DNA from: Pleurotus ostreatus/Saccharomyces cerevisiae fusant
Taxonomy: Eukaryota > Opisthokonta
Direction: 5' to 3'
NCBI GenBank assembly: GCA_024196135.1
Contig: JAMQCK010000174.1
Coordinates: forward strand, 1 to 44,502
Length of the DNA: 44,502 nucleotides
Shown: positions 32,391-41,416 of the stretch, one piece after another
How positions within the stretch are numbered: the stretch's first letter is position 1
How the letters are laid out: every line of letters begins with the position of its first letter
Program-made: the position numbers and the translations under genes
Notes under the pieces: generated by a model
Database searches by the model: none
Seen by the model: the letters and a program-made list of their open reading frames with translations, nothing else
What the model was told of the DNA's origin: nothing

Positions 32391-35300
32391 TTGCTCGAAC
32401 AGAAACAGCTCGCAAGTGCGTATGCCCCACAGTTTGTGGTCAGCGCTACGTGCGCTCTATACTTCAGCCTGCTCTACTTCGCTTGCTCTTCAAACCTCTG
32501 GCCCAGAACCATCAGCGAACGATGCAGTGACTTCTCTGAGAAGCTCATACACCCCAAGGCGAGTACAGACGACTTGCGTCTTGTGCTCACTACGACAAAC
32601 ACAGGCATCTTCTCTCATCCCTTGGTCAACGCGTCGCATATGGAGATCATGTCGAATGAAGATCTCATCTCTTCAAGTCATCCATTCCCCCTAACCTCTG
32701 ACATCTTCAACGTCGTCTATCCCCCATGTCCATCCATCTCATCCTCGTCGCAACGGCTTCGTCACCGTCGTTTGCTCGCACCGTCGCCATTCACTACCGT
32801 CCCGGTGAATGAGTCGTACCCGTCGTCGTCGCCGTCGTCCACGTCGTACTGGCCATCTTCTCGTCTACCCTTCGTCCTGGTCTTCGAGCCCTCGTCTGTA
32901 ATCACTGCTCCAGTCGCCGAGGTGTCATACGTAGCCGTGCACCTATCTTATTCGATTCACGACCACGATGTTCAGCTTACCAACGCGTGGCGAATATTGG
33001 TAACCGCTTCAACCCGCTACGCATCTGACGACAAACAGGTACTCGACAATACGGGTCTAGACAAGGCCTCGATGCGGCTCTCGCGTCGTGTACGCGTATA
33101 CCTAAAGTCACGCATGCAACGCTGGGCAGATGCGCGTACCACAATCATACGGTATTGGATACGAGGCTTACATATACACAATCCGTTGTTTGAGAATACA
33201 CTCTGTAAGCGTCCGAATCTACGAGCGCTCGAAGCCTCTATGTCAAGGAATCAGATGAGAAGGACCGACTACCGAGCTCTTCGCACAGGCACCTACAACC
33301 GGCCACGAATATGTGATTATCATCTTATCATTGGCGACGCCCATACTCTTCTCGTACTCCCCTTTCACTCTTGCCTGTTGTCGCTAACCTTTGCACCGCT
33401 CTTCCCATTGATGCATACCTCGCTTTTTCCTCAACCTACAGGCTTCATGGAGAACAAGTGCATAAGTCGTCGTGCTCTTCGTAGAACTATACGGCTCGTC
33501 TTGGGAGGTGGTCGCTCGCGTATTGACTGGATAACACTACGCAAGTATGTATCCGATGTAGATGCCACAACGTACGATGATGCTTCTGTATTCGAACTTA
33601 TGGAATACGGAGACAGCGATAAGCTAAAAGCTCAGTCGGAGGACGAAGGTGTTGTCGTTGCCGACATGCCACTCGCAAATGCCGTCTGGTACATGACCGT
33701 CAAGCAGATACGATCTGCCATCGAGTATCATAGCCTCGAATGGTCTTCGCGATGGGATATTACAGACCTGCGTATGAACCTGAGCGCGCACGAGTGTAAT
33801 CACGATTGTGATCAGAAGTCGTTGCTCACCGTATTCAAAAGACGCCTGACAAAATCTGAGCGAAATAAACAGGACCACGCTAAGAAGAAGAGCACACCGT
33901 CTTTCAAACCTTCCGTCACGATCGTCGAAGAGCCCATAAAATTTCCCCCGCCTCCTGTAACGGACGAGTTAGTGGAAGACATCGTACGGGGTTTCTGTTC
34001 AGATACTTCTCCAGAAGCAATTGAAGAAGTAGGATGCGCTTGTTGCGGAATATTATGCAAACGATCTGAATCGAGGTCAATAAAGGACAAAAAGATCGAT
34101 ATGTCCTTACTCATCGAGCCCCACTCTACGCGCCTCGAGCGCTTGTCTCCGATGGATCCCGTCAAACATAGCGACGAGCCAGTCCTCGCTAAAGGCTGCG
34201 ATAGGCTGTGTATATCTTGCTACACTGATCTCGTTGACGGGAAACGGCCTCTCTTGGCGCTCGCGAATGGATTGTGGTTGGGCGAAGTACCAAGTGTTCT
34301 AAAAGGGTTGTCCTACGCGGAAATGCAGTTAATCAGTAAGATAAGACACAACCGCACTGTAGTTCGTGTGCGATCCGGAAGGGGGAAAATGATAGCCAAC
34401 GCCGTGATGTTCTCGAGCCCTATACCTCAGGTATGTAGGGTGTTGCCGCCACATAGAGACGAGATCAACGAAGTACTCGCCTTCACTTTTCTTGGAACAG
34501 CTCGCCCTACACCAGAGGATTTCAAGAGAACCCCTATGCTGGTGAGGATAGAAGTCGTCGAAGCAGCGCTACGCTGGTTACATCTCAACCACGCGTCTTA
34601 CCGCGACATAGAGATATCTGCTGAGAACCTTGACAGCTATCGAGTCGAAAATCCTCTAGTGTGGGAGTTCAGACGCCTAGCAGAAGGCGATACCGTGCAG
34701 GAAGCGACCGCGACTAGTCTGGCGAACGAAGATGTAGAAGCTCCCGACCAAGGTCCTTGTCCATTCGTGGTCCACGGACTCACATCAGAGAAATACTCCC
34801 ACATGTCGATAAATCAGCTCAAAACAGCCGCGTTAGAGCACTTACAAAATGGTCGGTCGGTCTTGGGAATTGGTCATGATGATAAACCAGAAGCGATTTT
34901 CGATAACCCAAAAGCGTACCCTGCCATGTTTCCCTGGTTATTTCCATACGGTCTCGGGGGTATCGGTATGCATATCGGAGGACCTGGAACGCTGTCATCG
35001 GCCGCTCAAAAAAGACATCTCCTCCTTTACCATGATAAGCGATTTCAAGAAGATCTCTATTTCCCTATGATTGCCTTCAATCACGAACAAGTGAAGGCCA
35101 GCGCATCTGCAAGCAATATCCTCGTGAAGCGCTCTGACTTCCCCCGGATCGTGAAGACGCTCACCTCTCTGAATCCGACGGTGATGGGCTCCTTGTCTCG
35201 CAGACTCGAAAGCGGCGAGAATTTGACTCCAGAGACAGAGGACGAGCGCATCTGCTTCGAAGTTATTAGGAACTTGGACTTCATCGGCGGGCACGTACAA

Positions 35301-38300
35301 GGATCGGCGACGGCGAAGAAGTACATGAGAAATGAGATCTGGTCGATGATCAACTTTATGGGCGCCCCTTCTTGGTTCATAACACTCTCACCGTCAGATA
35401 GCAGCCACCCTATAGCGTTGTATTACGCGGATAGGAGCTTGGTATTTAAACCACATATCAGAGGATGGAGTGAGCGCAGTGGACTTGTCGCTAGAAACCC
35501 TGTGGCGGCGGCGCGATTTTTCAATCTCATGGTACGAGCCTTCATCAAACACGTACTCGGCGTTGGCTCTGGTAGGCGCGGATTCTACGGCCCAACGTCA
35601 GCATACTATGGAGCCGTAGAACAGCAAGGCCGACTCACCCTCCACCTTCACACTATGCTGTGGATACGAGGAGCGCCCTCGCCTCAAACCATACGGGACA
35701 AGTTACTCGCTGGTAACACGACCTTCGAAGCGGAGATGATACGATACCTAGAGGAGATGCAAACAGGTCAGTTCCTCACAGGAGACATAGAAGAAGTCAA
35801 GGCACGAATGCCTTACCGAGCGAGGAACGACGACGAGGACGATATCCACCGACTATATCGTGAGGATTCCCCTAAGTCCGACGAAGATCATCGAAACCAG
35901 TCTGCAGCGCCTGCAGTGGTGAGCGAAGATCCTACACAGACGTTGCCGACTCCGCCGCCGGACACTTGTAGATGCCATACGCGTACTTGCGATTGCGAAG
36001 AAAAGAGAAAATCTTGGTGGTCAATGTTCAGGGACACGGTCGATAACCTCATATTGCGCGTACAGATCCATCGCTGTATTCGAAAGCGTAGCGCTCGTGT
36101 GGCAACATATACGGAGAATGGGAAAAAGGACCCCTTAGAAGGAATAAAGGGTTGTAAGGGCGACGATGGAGTTTGTGATGCCCGCTTTCCTAGGGACTAT
36201 GTCAGCAAATCGTACGTAGACCGAGTTACAGGCGCAATCCACGTCGTCAAGAAAGAGGTCATGATGAACTGTGTGACGCCTGTGCTCACCTACTTGACAA
36301 GAGGAAACACAGACACGACAAGTCTGCAATCAGGAACTTCAATGAAAGCTGTCGTTATGTACGTATCAGATTATATCACAAAATGCTCGCTGAAGACTTA
36401 CCACATCATGTCTTGCATCAAGTCTGTCTTCGAACGACACGCGCCTATGTTCGAAGGGTCTGAAAAAGATCATGCAAGCGCACGCAGATTAATGGTACAA
36501 ATGGTCAACGCGCTCGCACCACGAATGGAGATAGGAAGTCCAATGGCAGCGTCGTACCTTCTCGGTATGCCGGATCACTACAAAAGCCACGAATTCGTCG
36601 TCTTCTGGTGGAAGAGTTACGTGAATAGGGTGTTGGACGACTGGCCAGAACCTACTTCAGAGCGTACTTTCGAAGAGCGACTGATTCTGAGGAGCGAGCA
36701 AGGTCAGGTCATCGGCACGTCGGTCGTAGATGACTACGTACATCGACCGCTTCGTTATGAGAACTATTCCCTATACGAGTGGGTACAGTGCGCGAAGAAA
36801 GCTAAACGAACGCCCAATCAGCTCAAAGAACATCTCGAAAAAGATGATCAAGACCGTACCATGTTCGACGAAGATGCCGCTCATGATGGCGATGATACGA
36901 ATGCCGGCTGCGTGAAGGAAGCTATAATCGAACCACAAGTTCTCGAAGACTTGGATCGCATTCCTCGAGTGACGCCGCTTATGGATGGTGAGCAAGAATC
37001 TCCTATAGGGATTAATCGCCGCCCTCCCTATGAATCCTTCCTAGAAACTCACCCTCAACACAAGTCTCACCACGTATGGTGCGACCCATCGAAGAGGGAG
37101 TACGTGGTTCCCAACTTCGTAGGCGGTGCAATTCCTAGGAGCGATCAAGGCGATAGAGAATATTACTGCGCCACTATGCTTACCTTATTTGCGCCATGGC
37201 GTCGAGGACGCGATCTCAAGTCTGAATCTTCAAGCTGGGATACAGCGTTCAAGAACTATAATTTCAATGTGAGGCAGCGACAACTCATAGAGAATTTCAA
37301 CCTACGCTACGAATGTGCGGACGCTCGAGATGACTTCCACAACGAGTTGAAGAAGAAGAAGAGAGCAGCCGCGATCAATCTTCCCATTGAGGAAGACGCA
37401 GACCTAGAAGACGACGTGGTGCAATCATATGGCGAAGATATTGACATAGACGTACCTGTTGACGGCGAAACTGGTCCAAACTGGAACAGAATCTATCAAA
37501 CGGTTGAGATGGCACGCACGTACGCCGACGTTACTGGCTGGACGACAAGACTTGCCCGGCCGAGTGCAGGCGATATTCCTAGCACCACACCCGTCAATAA
37601 GAGCCGCAGAGGATCGGAATGGGCGGATTACATACAGAAGTTGAAGAAATCGCTCTTCAATGGCAAGTTCATTTGCGCTCCGGGTATAAGTATTGTCCAG
37701 GCTGGCATTCAGCAGATCAGACAAGGACTGCACGAGACAGGGGTTGTCACCTTACCTGCGACTTACTTCACCAGCGACGCTATGGACACAACGCCGGACT
37801 TACAAGATCTTATCCGAGATATCATTCAGAAGTTCTCGCTGAATGAGAACCAACAGCGCGCTTTCTCGTTGATTGCTAACCATGCAGGCAGACCGCAGCC
37901 GCAACCCTTACGAATGTTCCTCGGAGGTATGGGAGGGACCGGAAAATCGACGGTCATACGCGCACTGATGGAATTCTTCAGAGTAAGGAACGAAGACCAC
38001 CGATTCATAATACTCGCACCTACCGGCACAGCCGCCGCTTTATTGAAAGGGTTCACGTACCATTCGGTTCTAGGTATGAAATGGGGGTCAAACAGCGGTG
38101 GCGTAACCGCACTGGATGGAAATGGGGTCAGGAATGTCCGCGATAGGCTAGCGAGAGTTGAGTATATATTCATAGACGAGATTTCGATGCTGAACTGTAC
38201 AGATATGTACCGCATCAGCGCCAACCTCGCCAAGGCAATGGGTCGACACGACTTACCATTCGGAGGGATGAATATGATATTCGCAGGCGACTTCGCGCAG

Positions 38301-40862
38301 CTGCCGCCCGTACAGGGTACACGACTATACGATCGAAGAGTTCAGACGGATGTCGAGCGGAAGCGTATGTCTCTGGGGGTTCAGATGAATATCATCGGGA
38401 AGGCCATTTGGCATCAGGTGACGACGGTCGTGATCCTGTCCGAGAATATGAGAATGAAGACAGCCACACCTGATGACCGCGCAATGGCGAAAGCGTTATC
38501 TAACATGCGATACGCGTCATGTACGCCTGAAGATCTGGAGTTCTTGCAGAGTCGCATTGTCGGCTCTTCGTCGAAAGCTCCGACTTTGAGCGATCCCCTA
38601 TTCAGAGATGTGTCAATTATTACTGCTAGAAATGCAGAAAAAGACGCCTTCAACGAACTTGGTGCGAGAAGATTTGCGGCTGATACAAACCAAGACCTCG
38701 TGTCGTTCTACTCAAGTGATAACCGTGCAGCTGAAGACACCATCAGACCGAAGACGAAGAAGAAGCAGAAGAAAAAGAAAGTAGCCACCGCCAGTTCCGG
38801 GATATCCGACGAAGTGCAAAGATTAATCTGGGCAGCTCTGCCTTGCTTCACAGGCAACGTCGCTGGTCGCCTGGATCTCTGTAAAGGTATGCCAGTCATG
38901 ATACGATCCAATATAGCAACCGAGTTGTGTATGACGAAGGGTCAAGAAGCCGTCGTTTACGACTGGACTGCGTCGCTGGGATCACGCAAACAAAGGATAC
39001 TCGACGTACTATATGTGAAGCTGATTGATCCTCCGACGCCAGTTCATATAGAAGGCCTTGAAGAGAATGTCGTCCCTTTGACGAAAGTACGCGAAACTGT
39101 GGAGTGTCAGCTACCCAACGATCAAGTAGTTAAGGTCGACCGCGTACAAGTTCCCGTACTTCCGAACTTCTCAATGACCGACTACGCTTCGCAAGGCAAG
39201 ACCCGCCCTGTTAATGTTGTTAATCTGACGAATTCGAGGTCACATCAGGCGTACTATACAGCGCTATCCCGCAGCTCTTCCGCCGCCGGTACAGCCATTG
39301 TGTCTTCCTTCAGTACCGCGATGATTACGAGAGGGCTAGACGATCAACTCAAACGGGAGTTCAGAAACCTAGAACTACTGAGTGAAATCACGCGGCTGAA
39401 ATACGAGGGTAAGCTGCCCGAAGGTGTGACGGGTGAGACAAGGAATCAGCTTATACGTAGCTTTTTAGACTGCGTTGGGGTTGATTACCAAATTCCGAAC
39501 TTGCACGACGCACTTAAATGGCAGTCAGCAAACGAGTTCGACGATATCGACGCACCCTTTGGGCGACAGCCGTGGCAGATGGTAGAAAACGAGGACAAGC
39601 AGACTGAAAAGGAAGATATCAGTACTGAACAATCAACAAAACGGAAGCGAGCGCGCGTAGATGACGAACATCGTGGACTCGGAGGCGAGACCTCTGAGTC
39701 GTCCGTTAAGCGTCCGCGCGTCGAGAGCCTGAAAACTTGTCGTTCTTCTTCAGCATCGTCGACAGCGGCGGCCGACGCCTCAACAAGTACGGCGAAGAAT
39801 AAGAAGCTCGACGCCTCAATAATGTCAGCGAAGCAGAAGAAGCTCGACGCCTCAATGAAGTCAGCGAAGCAGAATAACCTCGACGCCTCAGTAGTATCGG
39901 CGAAGAAAAGGAAACTCGACGAGGTCACTAAAGATGATTCAGTGAACGCTGCTATCAGAATCCCAGAAACCAAACGCACGCGCACCAGTGATATGCCAAT
40001 CGACACAAGATTAGGTCCAAAAGGTTATGAGTGGGACTCCGCCAACTGGAGTTGCCCATACGACTCCTTATTCACGATTCTGTACGCCATATGGAGCAGT
40101 AATCCTATGAGATGGACGTCAGTTCTATCACAATGTAGCGTATTCGCGAGGGATCTCACCTTGAAGTGGTCCGAATATTTGGATCATCGCAGTATATCCT
40201 GGAGTGATACGCGCGATATGGTGAGAAGAGCGATACACGACAGGGACCCGGCGCTCTTCCCATACGGCCAGAGACCTGCTCCAGTCGCAAGACTCGCGCT
40301 TGAGGTCTTGGGGAATGCCGCCTTCGCTAAACGAGCTATGAAATGCGTCAGATGCGGCTCAATGCGCTATGAGGGACGCGAGATACTTACGCAATGTCAT
40401 CCCCTTTACTTCAGGAACTTGCTGAACGGCAGGCGTAGCCATAGATTCACGACAGCAGACTTTGTAAGCGAAGTTCTCAAAGGTTCGTGTCGCGCACTAA
40501 GTTGTACGTCTTGCAAAACCCGGACAGTCCCAATCGTCACGATACATAGCACACCTGACATTTTGTGCTTGGACAGGTCGGACGCACACCTCCTGATATC
40601 GCATACCATATACTTCAATAACTCGCCGATGAAGCTCAGGGGAATTGTGTATAGTGGTCAGAACCACTTTACATGCCGCGTCGTTGACGATGCCGGCATC
40701 ATATACCGCCACGATGGAATTATCAACGGAGAGCTTTGCGAGCGAGAGGGAGAACTAGCACGTGTTGCTCCGGAAGTTCTCGGGACGTGGCGGAGCCGAG
40801 ACAACACAGCCAAAGAAGCGACACTTGTGATATATGAGAGGGTGCTGGAGGGTCACGCGTAG
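32391..40862 (+). CDS. Helitron Rep-helicase fused to a USP-like cysteine protease (up to 2823 aa, one exon)
   Basis: This is the autonomous rolling-circle transposon protein. The frame is open from a TTG at 32391; the first in-frame ATG is 32640, and resemblance to other fungal Helitrons starts near MENKCISRRALRRTIRLVLG (33448), so the true start is uncertain. In order come a Cys cluster (GCACCGILC with CDRLCISC, about residues 545-610), a DUF6570-like region (LANGLWLGEVPSVLKGLSYA), and the Rep HUH/Y2 endonuclease: GAPSWFITLSPSD near 989, H1085-L-H1087, and the tyrosine pair Y1324/Y1328 in YVSDYITK. A Pif1-type helicase follows, with Walker A GGMGGTGKST from 1845, D1929-E1930 in FIDEISML, AGDFAQLPPV, and late motifs in MTDYASQGK and YTALSR. 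After a repeat-bearing linker, residues about 2540-2800 form a ubiquitin-hydrolase-like domain, with C2555 in NWSCPYDSLF and H2759 in GQNHFTCRV. No stop or frameshift breaks it. Confidence 0.92.
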   Translation: MLEQKQLASAYAPQFVVSATCALYFSLLYFACSSNLWPRTISERCSDFSEKLIHPKASTDDLRLVLTTTNTGIFSHPLVNASHMEIMSNEDLISSSHPFPLTSDIFNVVYPPCPSISSSSQRLRHRRLLAPSPFTTVPVNESYPSSSPSSTSYWPSSRLPFVLVFEPSSVITAPVAEVSYVAVHLSYSIHDHDVQLTNAWRILVTASTRYASDDKQVLDNTGLDKASMRLSRRVRVYLKSRMQRWADARTTIIRYWIRGLHIHNPLFENTLCKRPNLRALEASMSRNQMRRTDYRALRTGTYNRPRICDYHLIIGDAHTLLVLPFHSCLLSLTFAPLFPLMHTSLFPQPTGFMENKCISRRALRRTIRLVLGGGRSRIDWITLRKYVSDVDATTYDDASVFELMEYGDSDKLKAQSEDEGVVVADMPLANAVWYMTVKQIRSAIEYHSLEWSSRWDITDLRMNLSAHECNHDCDQKSLLTVFKRRLTKSERNKQDHAKKKSTPSFKPSVTIVEEPIKFPPPPVTDELVEDIVRGFCSDTSPEAIEEVGCACCGILCKRSESRSIKDKKIDMSLLIEPHSTRLERLSPMDPVKHSDEPVLAKGCDRLCISCYTDLVDGKRPLLALANGLWLGEVPSVLKGLSYAEMQLISKIRHNRTVVRVRSGRGKMIANAVMFSSPIPQVCRVLPPHRDEINEVLAFTFLGTARPTPEDFKRTPMLVRIEVVEAALRWLHLNHASYRDIEISAENLDSYRVENPLVWEFRRLAEGDTVQEATATSLANEDVEAPDQGPCPFVVHGLTSEKYSHMSINQLKTAALEHLQNGRSVLGIGHDDKPEAIFDNPKAYPAMFPWLFPYGLGGIGMHIGGPGTLSSAAQKRHLLLYHDKRFQEDLYFPMIAFNHEQVKASASASNILVKRSDFPRIVKTLTSLNPTVMGSLSRRLESGENLTPETEDERICFEVIRNLDFIGGHVQGSATAKKYMRNEIWSMINFMGAPSWFITLSPSDSSHPIALYYADRSLVFKPHIRGWSERSGLVARNPVAAARFFNLMVRAFIKHVLGVGSGRRGFYGPTSAYYGAVEQQGRLTLHLHTMLWIRGAPSPQTIRDKLLAGNTTFEAEMIRYLEEMQTGQFLTGDIEEVKARMPYRARNDDEDDIHRLYREDSPKSDEDHRNQSAAPAVVSEDPTQTLPTPPPDTCRCHTRTCDCEEKRKSWWSMFRDTVDNLILRVQIHRCIRKRSARVATYTENGKKDPLEGIKGCKGDDGVCDARFPRDYVSKSYVDRVTGAIHVVKKEVMMNCVTPVLTYLTRGNTDTTSLQSGTSMKAVVMYVSDYITKCSLKTYHIMSCIKSVFERHAPMFEGSEKDHASARRLMVQMVNALAPRMEIGSPMAASYLLGMPDHYKSHEFVVFWWKSYVNRVLDDWPEPTSERTFEERLILRSEQGQVIGTSVVDDYVHRPLRYENYSLYEWVQCAKKAKRTPNQLKEHLEKDDQDRTMFDEDAAHDGDDTNAGCVKEAIIEPQVLEDLDRIPRVTPLMDGEQESPIGINRRPPYESFLETHPQHKSHHVWCDPSKREYVVPNFVGGAIPRSDQGDREYYCATMLTLFAPWRRGRDLKSESSSWDTAFKNYNFNVRQRQLIENFNLRYECADARDDFHNELKKKKRAAAINLPIEEDADLEDDVVQSYGEDIDIDVPVDGETGPNWNRIYQTVEMARTYADVTGWTTRLARPSAGDIPSTTPVNKSRRGSEWADYIQKLKKSLFNGKFICAPGISIVQAGIQQIRQGLHETGVVTLPATYFTSDAMDTTPDLQDLIRDIIQKFSLNENQQRAFSLIANHAGRPQPQPLRMFLGGMGGTGKSTVIRALMEFFRVRNEDHRFIILAPTGTAAALLKGFTYHSVLGMKWGSNSGGVTALDGNGVRNVRDRLARVEYIFIDEISMLNCTDMYRISANLAKAMGRHDLPFGGMNMIFAGDFAQLPPVQGTRLYDRRVQTDVERKRMSLGVQMNIIGKAIWHQVTTVVILSENMRMKTATPDDRAMAKALSNMRYASCTPEDLEFLQSRIVGSSSKAPTLSDPLFRDVSIITARNAEKDAFNELGARRFAADTNQDLVSFYSSDNRAAEDTIRPKTKKKQKKKKVATASSGISDEVQRLIWAALPCFTGNVAGRLDLCKGMPVMIRSNIATELCMTKGQEAVVYDWTASLGSRKQRILDVLYVKLIDPPTPVHIEGLEENVVPLTKVRETVECQLPNDQVVKVDRVQVPVLPNFSMTDYASQGKTRPVNVVNLTNSRSHQAYYTALSRSSSAAGTAIVSSFSTAMITRGLDDQLKREFRNLELLSEITRLKYEGKLPEGVTGETRNQLIRSFLDCVGVDYQIPNLHDALKWQSANEFDDIDAPFGRQPWQMVENEDKQTEKEDISTEQSTKRKRARVDDEHRGLGGETSESSVKRPRVESLKTCRSSSASSTAAADASTSTAKNKKLDASIMSAKQKKLDASMKSAKQNNLDASVVSAKKRKLDEVTKDDSVNAAIRIPETKRTRTSDMPIDTRLGPKGYEWDSANWSCPYDSLFTILYAIWSSNPMRWTSVLSQCSVFARDLTLKWSEYLDHRSISWSDTRDMVRRAIHDRDPALFPYGQRPAPVARLALEVLGNAAFAKRAMKCVRCGSMRYEGREILTQCHPLYFRNLLNGRRSHRFTTADFVSEVLKGSCRALSCTSCKTRTVPIVTIHSTPDILCLDRSDAHLLISHTIYFNNSPMKLRGIVYSGQNHFTCRVVDDAGIIYRHDGIINGELCEREGELARVAPEVLGTWRSRDNTAKEATLVIYERVLEGHA
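39774..39920 (+). repeat. 36-bp tandem repeat, about four copies, inside the Helitron frame
   Basis: Four degenerate 12-codon units encode KKLDASIMSAKQ-like peptides (KLDASIMSAKQK, KLDASMKSAKQN, NLDASVVSAKKR, preceded by a weaker DASTSTAKNK). The unit keeps the reading frame and lies in the Lys/Ser-rich linker between the helicase and the protease-like domain, next to basic clusters that could be nuclear localisation signals. Copies differ by several bases, so the array is not brand new. Confidence 0.85.
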
Positions 40863-41416
40863 GGCAAAGCGGACGTAGCCAGTTTCGAAGATGAAAGCAG
40901 TGAGAGTTGAACGGCGCAGGACCGGCAGCCACACGTGGAATGAAACCCATCAGATCATGACGTCAGCTGAAAAGCCTGCCTTATTGAGCACTTTGTGGCG
41001 TCACTCGGATCATGCCGTTGCAACGTTGCTCACCCCAACCTTGACCTTGCTACACGCCACTCAGGATGAGGTCAGTTATGCCTAGCATCCGGCTATCACC
41101 TGTGTATCCAGCGGGCAATACTCATCTCGCTCGATTCGAATAGAATTGGCTAAGCTATGCACCTCGCGAGCCACAACACCAACGCCTTGATATCGTCCGT
41201 CTCGGACCTTAGTGTTACGGTCGCCACATGACCAGAGGTGCGGGACAGCCGAGATTCTGATCTATCGATAATTCCAGACACATTCCATGGCAACGCTATT
41301 GAAGCAGCGGATGATCTGCCCGACGCCGAACTCGGCGTTGCCGACCATCACTGCGCCGTCGTTGCGCTTGCTCCTGACCACCATCCTCCTTCGAAGACCA
41401 TACCCTGCTCATCACA
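40863..41416. other. Region between the Helitron frame and the F-box gene
   Basis: These 554 bp hold no supported gene. If the Helitron ends here, its 3' hairpin and CTRR end should be present. A CTAG at about 41084 (GTTATGCCTAGCATCC) is one candidate, but no clear 16-20-nt GC-rich palindrome precedes it. ATTCGAAT and TATCGATA short palindromes occur further on. The right part should hold the promoter of the F-box gene. Confidence 0.3.

Larger units (their letters stand above)
17898..40862. mobile_element. Putative accessory/mobile block built around an intact Helitron gene
   Basis: Six genes in this interval differ in kind from the housekeeping genes on both sides. They are a JmjC-like oxygenase, a DEDDy exonuclease, a TET/JBP-like oxygenase, a small possible OB-fold protein, a long Ser/Pro-rich protein and a giant Rep-helicase-protease. 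Only the last is a proven transposon protein family. The rest belong to types that are expanded and dispersed in agaricomycete genomes. The limits given are those of the coding sequences. Helitron ends (5' TC, 3' hairpin plus CTRR, A/T target) were not found with confidence, so it is undecided whether this is one large element with cargo, a Helitron next to an older cluster, or a native subtelomere-like region. Confidence 0.4.

Noticed and set aside
41060..41100. CTAG at about 41084 as the Helitron 3' end
   Set aside because: The expected stable hairpin 10-12 nt upstream is not evident, so the end cannot be called.
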